Origin: Desulfobulbaceae bacterium
GTDB taxonomy: Bacteria > Desulfobacterota > Desulfobulbia > Desulfobulbales > Desulfocapsaceae
Reading direction: 5' to 3'
DNA length: 11,910 bases
Assembly (NCBI GenBank): GCA_003509305.1
Contig: DOMU01000057.1
Location: 507 to 12,416 of the forward strand
The number at the start of each line of letters is the position of its first letter. Within the stretch, counting starts at the first letter, position 1. Shown here piece by piece: positions 1 to 5,660 of the stretch. Below the pieces are notes generated by a model. The model saw nothing but the letters and a program-made list of their open reading frames with translations. It was not told the origin of the DNA and made no database searches. The position numbers were made by a program, and so were the translations under genes.

Positions 1-33
1 GATTTTTCCTCCTGACTCCCTCCGGCGGCATTC

Positions 34-64
34 AACCAGTCCTTCTCTCAGAGAGGGACTGGTT
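34..64. repeat. 14-bp inverted repeat (hairpin)
   Basis: AACCAGTCC at 34-42 pairs perfectly with GGACTGGTT at 56-64. The stem continues inward through 43-47 and 51-55, with one T-G wobble, to a 3-base loop. No T-run follows on either strand, so it does not look like a standard intrinsic terminator. It could be the 3' hairpin of an upstream transcript or a dispersed palindromic repeat. Confidence 0.6.
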
Positions 65-264
65 GGGAGCTTACCAAGATTCAAACCTTCCATACTTGTG
101 GGGAATGGACAGCTCTTTGAGGGGGAAGGCGCGTAGCGCCAGGGGGGAGCCACAGAAAGCCAGAGGAAGGATGAGTGCACCCTGAAATGAAAAATCGAAT
201 AAAAGCAATAATTCCAGAGGCATATCGGAAAACGGAAGATGAAATAATATTTCCGGAATTGGTC
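65..264. other. Intergenic leader region without a convincing gene
   Basis: This stretch contains a small perfect palindrome, GGCGC-gta-GCGCC at 128-140, between G-rich runs. It also has a purine-rich Shine-Dalgarno-like AGAGGAAGG at 162-170. An ATG at 171 opens a five-codon reading frame (ATG AGT GCA CCC TGA) that overlaps a GTG at 175 and an ATG at 187. The GTG and the 187 ATG are in frame with the gene at 265, so an N-terminally extended form of that protein is possible. I saw no convincing sigma-70 promoter here. Confidence 0.4.
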
Positions 265-269
265 ATGAA
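235..269 (+). repeat. Direct repeat copy 1 (partner at 3207-3245)
   Basis: The stretch GAAGATG...TAAT..TTTC.GGAATTGG.C.ATGAA lies immediately before and across the start codon at 265. It recurs with a few substitutions and small gaps at 3207-3245, upstream of the M23 gene. The match covers about 35 bases, with an exact GGAATTGG core. It may be a shared regulatory element or a duplicated gene start. Confidence 0.5.
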
Positions 270-663
270 CAAAACAATTTTTCACAGAACGCGGCGCTGG
301 CCGCTGACAGCTTTTTTCGCGGTGGCGTTGATAGCGTCGCTGGCACCATGGCCAAGCCAGGCCGCTGGGTTGAATGGAGTGATGGCGGCGCAAACCGCGT
401 CCCTGGCCCAGATCGCCGGGCAATCGGTACCGGTGTGGATTGGCGCTTTCCCTGACGGTGTGGTGCCGATGCGGCCCCTGGAGTTCATCCGGCAGGAAAA
501 TGGCGATTTGCTGATCAAGGGCGGCGCCGTGGTCAAAGCCCCGCCGATTGCCTGGTGGCCTGTGCTGCGCGGTGGCGGCCATGGATATTTCTTTGTGCTT
601 GCCCCTGACAACCCGCGCGGCGGTGGCGCGTATTGGATTATGGATTTCAGCAAGGGGAATTGA
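265..663 (+). CDS. Small exported protein of unknown function
   Basis: I do not recognise this 132-residue protein. The N-terminus from ATG 265 is a clear Sec signal peptide: basic residues (HRTRR), a hydrophobic stretch LTAFFAVALIASLA, then a likely signal peptidase I site after PSQAA. The mature part, about 98 residues, is rich in Gly, Pro and Trp, including a WWP motif and a GGGHGYF stretch. It shows no catalytic motif I can name. I chose ATG 265 because it puts the signal peptide at the N-terminus, although its ribosome site is weak (GGA at 255-257). In-frame GTG 175 has the better Shine-Dalgarno sequence (162-170) but would put 30 extra residues before the signal. A terminator-like hairpin follows at 676-697. 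Standing first before the repeat proteins and pore gene, it could be a periplasmic accessory in the style of CsgE or CsgF. That is inference only, with no sequence support. Confidence 0.55.
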   Translation: MNKTIFHRTRRWPLTAFFAVALIASLAPWPSQAAGLNGVMAAQTASLAQIAGQSVPVWIGAFPDGVVPMRPLEFIRQENGDLLIKGGAVVKAPPIAWWPVLRGGGHGYFFVLAPDNPRGGGAYWIMDFSKGN

Positions 664-675
664 GTTATTACCAAG

Positions 676-697
676 AGCGGCTGGCGAAGCCGCTTTT
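676..697 (+). terminator. Weak intrinsic terminator or attenuator hairpin
   Basis: AGCGGCT (676-682) and AGCCGCT (688-694) form a perfect 7-bp GC-rich stem around a 5-base loop. The T-run is short, TTTT at 694-697. It lies 13 bases after the stop of the preceding gene. No clear promoter was seen between it and the next gene at 745, so partial read-through (attenuation) is plausible. Confidence 0.5.
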
Positions 698-744
698 AAC
701 AACCGGCAACCTGGCCGGACAATCACCAAACAAGGAGACAGACA

Positions 745-1215
745 ATGACAAAGGTAAAGATGGCGGCGGTACTTGTGGCACTCTCCCTGTTCTGCGCCGG
801 AGCGGTGTCGGCGGCGAACGGCGAGTGGGACATCAAAACCGACAATAAAGTCAGTGGCAAGGTCGAGGCCGATAAAAGCGACGTCACGGTCGGCGGCGTC
901 GCCATTGGCGGCGCCAACGTCGGCAATCTCAAGGTCAATACGAAAAATCAGACCGGCGCCATCAAGGCCACCGAGGGATCGATGGTCAATGTCGGCGGTT
1001 TGAACGCCAGGGGAACGACAGCCGACAGCATCGATTTCAAATCCGACAATAAAGCCGGAAAAATCGAGGCCACCGGCGGCAGCGCCGTGGAAATCGGCTC
1101 GGCCAACCTCAGCAACCTTAACCTCGGCAATGCGAAAATCAACACGAAAAACCAGGTGCAGGCCGTCAAAGCCAGCAATGGCGCCAGTGTCAATATTGGC
1201 GCGGTGACCCAGTAA
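745..1215 (+). CDS. Exported 34-residue-repeat protein, putative CsgG/HfaB pore substrate
   Basis: This is a 156-residue protein with a Sec signal peptide: KVK, then the hydrophobic stretch AAVLVALSLFCAGA, with cleavage predicted after AVSA at residue 23. The rest consists almost entirely of four tandem repeats of about 34 residues, at 29-62, 63-96, 97-130 and 131-156. Each starts with a [DK]-x-[KN]-[TS]-[DK]-N-[KQ] strand and carries a V-x-[VI]-G-[GSA] turn. The sequence is almost free of aromatic residues, as expected for an extended beta-solenoid or fibre-forming surface protein. A good Shine-Dalgarno AAGGAG (732-737) sits 7 bases before the ATG. It is followed by a second repeat protein and a CsgG/HfaB-like pore, the arrangement expected of a secreted substrate. 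Caulobacter HfaA is the nearest functional analogy, but I cannot show homology to it or to CsgA. The export route and adhesin role are inferred. Confidence 0.8.
   Translation: MTKVKMAAVLVALSLFCAGAVSAANGEWDIKTDNKVSGKVEADKSDVTVGGVAIGGANVGNLKVNTKNQTGAIKATEGSMVNVGGLNARGTTADSIDFKSDNKAGKIEATGGSAVEIGSANLSNLNLGNAKINTKNQVQAVKASNGASVNIGAVTQ
829..1212 (+). repeat. Four tandem 34-residue coding repeats of alternating type
   Basis: Units lie at 829-930, 931-1032, 1033-1134 and 1135-1212 (the last truncated). Units 1 and 3 share D-x-K-[TS]-DNK and a GK-x-EA segment. Units 2 and 4 share K-x-NTKNQ, A-x-KA and VN-x-G, with 13 of the first 23 residues identical. The higher-order period is therefore about 68 residues (204 bases), which suggests growth by duplication of a two-unit block. 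Confidence 0.75.
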
Positions 1216-1230
1216 TTAACCCATCGTTGT

Positions 1231-1260
1231 TCTCTCCTCTTCACTCGCTGGGAGGAGAGA
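1231..1260. repeat. Intergenic 9-bp inverted repeat
   Basis: TCTCTCCTC (1231-1239) and GAGGAGAGA (1252-1260) are perfectly complementary around a 12-base loop. The hairpin lies between the two repeat-protein genes and has no T-run, so it is not a standard terminator. It may stabilise the 3' end of the upstream transcript or set relative expression of the two genes. Confidence 0.5.
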
Positions 1261-1281
1261 CAGCACCTCAAGGGGGAAGCT

Positions 1282-2019
1282 ATGAAAATTCCATCGTTGG
1301 TTTTCCTGGCATTGGTCGCCGTGTCGTTCAGCGCGGTTCAGGGCCATGCCGGCAACCTTTACGACAGAAAAATAATCGAACACCGGGCGCGCCAGGGCGA
1401 ATGCACCTCGGAGAACAGCGAGGACTGCATCAATGTCATTGGTGATAAAGCCTACAGCTATCAGAAACGTGGCTACGAAAAGACCGGTAAACGCGACGAG
1501 CGGGATGGTATCGGCGTCAACCGCGACGGCAAGCTGACTGGAGCCAATATCCCGCAGGAAATACGCCAGCGGACAATCAGGGAAGTGCATCAGTATGTCG
1601 ATGTCGAGAAAAAGGTCAATACCGGTGGCGAGGATGTGGAGGTGGGCGCCATCAAAAGTGATTCGGTACGCAAGATCAATCAGGTACGTAATATTGTCGA
1701 TGTCAGGCAAAAAGTGGGGAACGTCGGCAATGTCGCCATCGGCGCCGTCGATGTGCGTAACGGTGGCAAGGTTGGCTCGATTAACAACCAGGTGATGGTC
1801 CAGGGTGGCGTCAACGCCGATGGTCGCGCCAGTATCGGCGGCGTGCGGGTTGGCAAAGGCGCCGCGGTTGACCAGGTGACGAGCGATGTCACCGTCGGTG
1901 GCGATGTGATTGCCGATGGCCCGATCAATATCGGCGGCGTTCGTGTCACCAACGGCACCATCGGCGGTGTGCATTCGACGACGGTCATCAAAGGCAACGT
2001 CAACGCGACTGGAAACTGA
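1282..2019 (+). CDS. Exported Gly/Val repeat protein, second putative CsgG/HfaB pore substrate
   Basis: This is a 245-residue protein. Residues 1-23 are a Sec signal peptide (hydrophobic SLVFLALVAVSFSAV, cleavage near QGHA). Residues 24-100 form a charged, non-repetitive N-terminal region with two cysteines (C41 and C48). From about residue 101 the protein consists of repeats: a diverged unit at 101-131, then 132-166, 167-198, 199-230 and a partial one at 231-245. Each carries an I-G-[GA]-V-x-V core followed by a glycine turn. The VxIGG-type core matches that of the protein encoded just upstream. GGGGGA at 1272-1277 provides the ribosome site. The stop lies 3 bases before the start of the pore lipoprotein gene, so the two are almost certainly co-transcribed and probably translationally coupled. 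I infer a surface adhesin or fibre component exported through that pore, with Caulobacter HfaD as the nearest functional analogy. Sequence homology to HfaD is not established. Confidence 0.78.
   Translation: MKIPSLVFLALVAVSFSAVQGHAGNLYDRKIIEHRARQGECTSENSEDCINVIGDKAYSYQKRGYEKTGKRDERDGIGVNRDGKLTGANIPQEIRQRTIREVHQYVDVEKKVNTGGEDVEVGAIKSDSVRKINQVRNIVDVRQKVGNVGNVAIGAVDVRNGGKVGSINNQVMVQGGVNADGRASIGGVRVGKGAAVDQVTSDVTVGGDVIADGPINIGGVRVTNGTIGGVHSTTVIKGNVNATGN
1675..2016 (+). repeat. Tandem ~32-residue coding repeats
   Basis: Units lie at 1675-1779, 1780-1875, 1876-1971 and 1972-2016 (partial). The shared core is V-x-[VI]...G...[AN]-I-G-[GA]-V-x-V. The two middle units are closest, with SIGGVRV against NIGGVRV. 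Repetition is clear at the protein level and less so in the DNA, so the array is not a recent expansion. Confidence 0.7.
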
Positions 2020-2022
2020 ACA

Positions 2023-3177
2023 ATGAAAAAATTTTTAACAATACCAGGCGTGATGCTGGCCTGCCTGGCGCTCGCGGCTATGACTCTTGCCGCCTGCGGT
2101 CTGGCGCGGCCAAAGATCGGCGAGAGCGAACGGAAGGAAATCGCCGCCAGCGCCACGCCTTATGAAAACGATGTTCGCTATGAAAACGCCCTGACCGCCC
2201 TCGGTAAATACATCAACGACAGCGGCGCTCAGCAGAAGGTGATTCAGCCGAAGACCATCGGCAATACCACTGGTGGCCAGGAACTGCCCTTCAACGTCAC
2301 CGATATGGTCATCACCGGCTGCAATCGTCTCTCCGGCCAGAAGCTGGTCGTGGCGCCCTTTGATCCGGAATATATCATGAACGATGCCACCACCGGTGGG
2401 GCCGGCAGCCGCCTGTTACCGAATCTGATCATTGGCGGCAGCATTACCGAGTTTGACCGGGAAGTCGATGTGACCGGCAACGACGCCAACCTCGACGCCG
2501 TCCTCGACCGTGGCGAGCCGGACACCGACCTCTCCGCCCAATTCAGTAATGCCAGAAAAATATCGCGCGTCACTCTCGATCTGTACCTGATCGATTACCG
2601 CACCCATGTCGTCATTCCTGGGGCCAGCGTCATCAATACCGTCAACGTCGCCGAAATCGAAAAGGGCCGGGAATTCGCTTTCGCCATTTTCGGCAACGGC
2701 CTCGGCGTCAGCGGCACAATCAGGCACAGCCAGGGCTTCCATCGCGCCGTGCGCAACCTGGTCGATTATTCGATTCTGCAACTGATGGGCCGCTACTACA
2801 AAATCCCGTACTACGAGATTCTGGGCATGACCCAGAGCGACCCGGGCATTCAGGCGAACCTCAGAACCCAGACCATGGATGTCGCCCGTGGCGCCATTTT
2901 GAGTGAGACGGAACAACGGGAAGTATCAGGCACGTTCGCCAAAGCCGGTAATACGAGCCAGATTTTCGCCATTCAGCGGCTTCTGGCCAGTTATAAGTTC
3001 CGTGACGTGCCCAACCCGGATACCGGCGCGCCCTATTCGCCCTTGGTACCCGACGGCGATATGAGCGTGAAGACCAAAGCCTTCATCAAGCATTTCCGCC
3101 AGGAATACGGGATATTGACCCCGGCCAGCGACCTGAACAGTCTGTACATGGCCTTGCTGAAGCATGTGCCGAGGTGA
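2023..3177 (+). CDS. CsgG/HfaB-family outer-membrane secretion pore lipoprotein (copy 1)
   Basis: This is a 384-residue lipoprotein with lipobox L-A-A-C at residues 22-25. The CsgG-type core spans about residues 30-268: GGQELPFNVTDMVITG, VVAPFDPEY, IIGGSITEFD, the strand region SRVTLDLYLIDYRTH, IPGASV, then EIEKGREFAF and HRAVRNLVDYSILQLMGRYY. Known CsgG proteins form an oligomeric outer-membrane pore that exports curli subunits, and Caulobacter HfaB does the same for HfaA and HfaD. E. coli CsgG has 277 residues, so this protein has a roughly 110-residue C-terminal extension. Within it, residues 317-381 look like a degenerate peptidoglycan-binding-1 fold (IQRLL..., F-x-x-x-F-R-x-E-Y-G-I-L), which is inferred from pattern only. 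The gene starts 3 bases after the stop of the upstream repeat protein, with only a weak GGAA ribosome site, consistent with coupling. A close paralogue lies at 5661-6869. Confidence 0.88.
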   Translation: MKKFLTIPGVMLACLALAAMTLAACGLARPKIGESERKEIAASATPYENDVRYENALTALGKYINDSGAQQKVIQPKTIGNTTGGQELPFNVTDMVITGCNRLSGQKLVVAPFDPEYIMNDATTGGAGSRLLPNLIIGGSITEFDREVDVTGNDANLDAVLDRGEPDTDLSAQFSNARKISRVTLDLYLIDYRTHVVIPGASVINTVNVAEIEKGREFAFAIFGNGLGVSGTIRHSQGFHRAVRNLVDYSILQLMGRYYKIPYYEILGMTQSDPGIQANLRTQTMDVARGAILSETEQREVSGTFAKAGNTSQIFAIQRLLASYKFRDVPNPDTGAPYSPLVPDGDMSVKTKAFIKHFRQEYGILTPASDLNSLYMALLKHVPR

Positions 3178-3206
3178 TCGATGGGAGCGTGAGTGTCTCA
3201 CCCGCA

Positions 3207-3245
3207 GAAGATGGAAGGTAATTGTTTCGGAATTGGCCAATGAAT
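3207..3245 (+). repeat. Direct repeat copy 2 (partner at 235-269)
   Basis: This stretch shares GAAGATG, TAAT, TTTC and the exact GGAATTGG block followed by ATGAA with 235-269. Here the ATG (3240-3242) opens only six codons before TAA, so this copy is not a functional gene start. It lies in the gap upstream of the M23 gene. Confidence 0.5.
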
Positions 3246-3261
3246 TGGATTTATTTTTAAT
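3233..3261 (+). promoter_or_regulatory. Possible sigma-70 promoter for the M23 gene
   Basis: TTGGCC (3233-3238) and TTTAAT (3256-3261) are separated by 17 bases in an AT-rich gap of 123 bases before the M23 gene. The -10 matches consensus at 5 of 6 positions and the -35 at 4 of 6. It overlaps the end of the direct repeat. Confidence 0.35.
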
Positions 3262-3300
3262 AAATTATTTTCTCGATTATCAAAAAGTATGGGAAGCGTC

Positions 3301-4752
3301 ATGAAACCGATAACCGCCAGATATTTTGCCGCTGTTTGTGTCGTGCTGTTTTTCTGTCTTTTCGCTATCGCCGCCCAAGGAGAGTTAACGGTGCCGCTTG
3401 AAGGAAATCAGAGCATGGGCAGCGCCAATTCGGCCAAGGCCAAGCAGGCGCAGGCCCAGCAAAATGCCGGACAGCCAGGAGGCACGCCCGCTGTATATGG
3501 AGGCGGCAATATGCCCGGCAAACAGGGAACCAGTGGACTGGTGGGTAGCGCGACCGCGCCATCGAGCCTGAATTTTACCAGTGGCAACACGGTGAAAGGT
3601 ACTATTCATGCCGCCAACGACGCCAAGGTGAATATTGGCGGATTGGATTTGAACAGGGGGAAGGGCAATGGCCCTGTTGCCCCTGTTTCCAATCAGCCTT
3701 CGGGTATTGTGGAATCAAGTGCGTTTCAAGCTGTATATAAAGATGTCCAGATTCTATCTGCAAGTTCACCTTCGATGTCTGGGAATCCCTCTGGTGTGGT
3801 AAAACTGAGCCAGGTGAATACAAAAATTGGCGAGCTTCAAAAAACAATGCAGAACCTGGAAGCGTGTCAGAAGCGGGCTGATACCGATCTTGACCGGGGT
3901 AGTCTGCAAATCCAACATGATGTCATAAATGGCGTGCTCGGCGAACTTGAGTCTGCCAGGCAAGCGCTTAAAGACGGCCTGGTTGGCCTTGCTCCGGATA
4001 TGAGAACTGAAGGCATCAAACCGATTGACACTTCAAAACTGGGAAAAGAAATCAGCCGCCTGCAAAACGCAAACACGGAACTGGCAAAAAGCAAGGAACA
4101 AGCCGCGACCAAGGCGGAGCAAGGCAAATTCCAAATTCAGGCCGATCTTAACCAACAAAAAATTGATCAATATATGGCGGCCCAGTCTGATCTCAGAAGC
4201 CTGTCGGTTGGCCTTAACCCTTATGAAAAGTGTAGCGGGTCGCAAGTAATGGCTTTTCAATACCCAATGAAAGACTACAAAGTATCAGGCAAAGAAGGAG
4301 GATGTACATTTAGCTCTAAAAAATGCTGGACACCTAGCAATATACGTACAGACCATCTTGGCATTGATATAACATCATCAGATGAAAGAATTTATCCGAT
4401 GGCAGAGGGGACTGTTGTAGCTAAGGGGAAAAATAATGATAATGGTAATTATATTGTAATAAAACATATTATATCGGGCAAAACAGTATACTCCTTTTAC
4501 GCGCATATGGCCGAGGAAAGCAGGCTTAAAGTCGGTAAAGAAGTAAATCTAGAAACCAATATCGGAAAGATGGGTGACACCGGGCGGGCCTCTGGTAAGC
4601 ACCTTCACTTCTCTATTACAGATAAACCTAAAATTGGCGAATACGGAGATTTATATGGTTACGGGCCTGATTTTGCGGGAGACAAAACTATTTATGAGGG
4701 AGTCATATATTATAATCCAGATTATGTGATAAAAAATCAAAAACTACCGTAG
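3301..4752 (+). CDS. Exported M23 metallopeptidase fused to a substrate-type repeat and duplicated coiled coil
   Basis: This is a 483-residue protein. Residues 1-26 are a Sec signal peptide (FAAVCVVLFFCLFAIAA). A Gly/Gln/Ala-rich linker follows, then one repeat unit at about 90-120 with NTVKG and VNIGG, like the two repeat proteins upstream. Residues 170-230 and 245-305 are two copies of one helical, coiled-coil-like module. The C-terminal M23 (LytM/lysostaphin-type) domain has all the zinc and catalytic residues: H352-x3-D356, H402 in YAHM, and H434-x-H436. Active M23 enzymes cut peptide cross-bridges of peptidoglycan. Four cysteines outside the signal could form disulfides. The N-terminal half is GC-rich, while the M23 part, from about base 4260, is strongly AT-rich with many ATA codons, suggesting that domain was acquired separately. 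I chose ATG 3301 because GGGAAG (3291-3296) precedes it; ATG 3289, in frame, has no ribosome site. The role is inferred: local wall remodelling for the secretion machine, or a secreted wall-degrading effector. Confidence 0.85.
   Translation: MKPITARYFAAVCVVLFFCLFAIAAQGELTVPLEGNQSMGSANSAKAKQAQAQQNAGQPGGTPAVYGGGNMPGKQGTSGLVGSATAPSSLNFTSGNTVKGTIHAANDAKVNIGGLDLNRGKGNGPVAPVSNQPSGIVESSAFQAVYKDVQILSASSPSMSGNPSGVVKLSQVNTKIGELQKTMQNLEACQKRADTDLDRGSLQIQHDVINGVLGELESARQALKDGLVGLAPDMRTEGIKPIDTSKLGKEISRLQNANTELAKSKEQAATKAEQGKFQIQADLNQQKIDQYMAAQSDLRSLSVGLNPYEKCSGSQVMAFQYPMKDYKVSGKEGGCTFSSKKCWTPSNIRTDHLGIDITSSDERIYPMAEGTVVAKGKNNDNGNYIVIKHIISGKTVYSFYAHMAEESRLKVGKEVNLETNIGKMGDTGRASGKHLHFSITDKPKIGEYGDLYGYGPDFAGDKTIYEGVIYYNPDYVIKNQKLP
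3808..4215 (+). repeat. Tandem duplication of a 61-residue helical module
   Basis: Within the M23 protein, the modules encoded by 3808-3990 and 4033-4215 align without gaps over 61 residues, with 17 identities. These include I7, L10-Q11, L17, A24, G31, the QIQ-x-D block at 34-38, and the terminal VGL. The spacing is 75 residues. The heptad-like pattern of I/L positions suggests a coiled coil that doubled in length. Confidence 0.75.
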
Positions 4753-4867
4753 TATATCTCGCATATACCGTCAATGATTAAGATAAATATTAAAAGATTT
4801 CCCGGATTTGATGATGGCAAAGGTGGCTTGCGGGAGTTTGTGCATCGTGACGCGTGCCCCAAAAATA
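4753..4867. other. AT-rich gap without a supported gene
   Basis: This sequence lies between the M23 stop and the vapBC promoter. A 60-codon frame starting at 4774 runs into the vapB start region in another frame and has no ribosome site, so I do not call it. The AT-rich composition continues from the M23 domain, consistent with one acquired block. Confidence 0.4.
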
Positions 4868-4896
4868 TTGGCATTTTGCACGGCTTGCTATATACT
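4868..4896 (+). promoter_or_regulatory. sigma-70 promoter of vapBC
   Basis: TTGGCA (4868-4873) and TATACT (4891-4896) are separated by exactly 17 bases, 37 bases upstream of the vapB start. Both boxes are close to consensus. Confidence 0.65.
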
Positions 4897-4912
4897 TTCG
4901 GTATAAAGCAAG
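4884..4912. promoter_or_regulatory. Palindromic operator of vapBC
   Basis: CTTGCT at 4884-4889 with TATAC at 4891-4895 mirrors GTATA at 4901-4905 with AGCAAG at 4907-4912. This is an 11-of-12 matched inverted repeat centred on 4898. It covers the -10 box, the usual place for autorepression by a VapB/VapBC complex. Binding by this VapB is inferred from family behaviour. Confidence 0.65.
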
Positions 4913-4933
4913 AACACACGAAGGAGGAATGCT

Positions 4934-5167
4934 ATGTCTATCGGATCGGTTTTTGAAAACAATCGGACGCAGGCGGTGCGGCTGCCCGCCGCCGCCAGGT
5001 TCCCCGATGGCGTGAAAAAAGTCACGGTGCGCGTTGTCGGCGTTGACCGGGTCATCTCTCCCGTCAGTCATGCTTGGGATACGTTTTTCTTTTCATCAGA
5101 GAAGGTCAGCGACGATTTCATGGCTGAACGCGCTTCCCAGCAACAGGCGGAACGGGAAACCCTGTGA
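4934..5167 (+). CDS. vapB: VapB-type antitoxin (AbrB/SpoVT fold)
   Basis: This is a 77-residue antitoxin. The N-terminal SVFENNRTQAVRLP and ARFPDGVKKV segments are the typical swapped-hairpin AbrB-type DNA-binding domain of plasmid- and chromosome-borne VapB proteins. The C-terminal half, around WDTFFFSS and the acidic/Gln-rich tail, would wrap around and block the toxin. A strong Shine-Dalgarno AAGGAGG (4921-4927) sits 6 bases before the ATG. The stop overlaps the start of vapC by one base, so toxin translation is coupled to antitoxin translation. A promoter and a palindromic operator lie directly upstream, consistent with autoregulation. The pair lies between the M23 gene and the second pore gene and has no evident role in secretion; it may have arrived with the AT-rich block. 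Confidence 0.9.
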   Translation: MSIGSVFENNRTQAVRLPAAARFPDGVKKVTVRVVGVDRVISPVSHAWDTFFFSSEKVSDDFMAERASQQQAERETL

Positions 5168-5589
5168 TGCTGGAATACATGCTCGATACCAATATCGCCA
5201 TTTATGTCATCAAACGCCGCCCTGCCGAGTTGCTGTCTGTTTTCAACCGTTACGCCGGGCGGATGTGCATCAGCGGCATTACATTGGCGGAACTTTTACA
5301 TGGCGTCGAAAAAAGCTCGCGGCAGGAAGACAATCGGCGTCAGGTCGATGACTTCGTAACCAGGCTGGAAGTTCTTCCTTACGGGGCAAAAGCGGCTTTT
5401 CATTATGGCAATATCAGGGCCAGCCTGGAACGGCAAGGTCTGGTTATCGGCGTCAACGATTTGCATATCGCTGGACATGCCCGCAGCGAGGGGCTGGTTT
5501 TGGTTTCCAATAACATGCGTGAATTTGAAAGGGTCGCCGGTTTGCGTCTGGTCAATTGGCTTGAACCGGCGGGCGCTCAGCGGGTATAG
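5167..5589 (+). CDS. vapC: VapC-type PIN-domain ribonuclease toxin
   Basis: This is a 140-residue toxin. PIN-domain acidic residues are in place: D7 in MLDTNI, E42 in TLAELLHG, D98 in VNDLHIAGHA, and N116 in SNNMREF at the fourth site, where Asn or Asp is usual. Known VapC enzymes are Mg-dependent RNases that cut specific tRNAs or rRNA and stop translation when freed from VapB. The length is normal and all motifs are intact, so the toxin looks functional. ATG 5167 overlaps the vapB stop (TGATG); a GTG at 5164 would add one residue. The next gene starts 71 bases downstream, and I saw no clear terminator or promoter in that gap. Confidence 0.92.
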   Translation: MLEYMLDTNIAIYVIKRRPAELLSVFNRYAGRMCISGITLAELLHGVEKSSRQEDNRRQVDDFVTRLEVLPYGAKAAFHYGNIRASLERQGLVIGVNDLHIAGHARSEGLVLVSNNMREFERVAGLRLVNWLEPAGAQRV

Positions 5590-5660
5590 ACCGGCATGAC
5601 AATGTCTCAATCGACTTTGCCCTGGAATTCTTTCAATCCGGCAGGTTTCGTCAACTCAAC

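Noticed and set aside
175..264. N-terminal extension of the first gene from GTG 175 or ATG 187
   Set aside because: It has the better Shine-Dalgarno, but it would bury the signal peptide about 30 residues inside the protein, and part of this region recurs as a non-coding direct repeat at 3207-3245. Not fully excluded.
1216..1974. Long minus-strand open frame of 252 codons opposite the second repeat protein
   Set aside because: It is antisense to a gene with a clear signal peptide, ribosome site and coupling to the pore gene. The Asp/His/Ala-rich translation is the usual shadow of a GC-rich repetitive gene.
829..2016. Repeat arrays considered as CRISPR or tandem satellite DNA
   Set aside because: The repeats are in frame, diverged at the DNA level and lack identical repeats with unique spacers. 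They are protein repeats.
2416..2916. Minus-strand open frame inside pore copy 1
   Set aside because: A similar antisense frame occurs in pore copy 2 (6168-6539) simply because the sense genes are paralogous. There is no signal or domain.
4774..4956. 60-codon plus-strand frame between the M23 gene and vapB, considered as a possible immunity gene
   Set aside because: No ribosome site, overlaps the vapBC promoter, operator and vapB start, and the translation matches nothing I know. An immunity role would be speculation.
4934..5589. vapBC considered as a toxin-immunity module of the secretion system
   Set aside because: VapB has a DNA-binding AbrB-type fold and VapC lacks any export signal, which is normal for an intracellular type II toxin-antitoxin pair.
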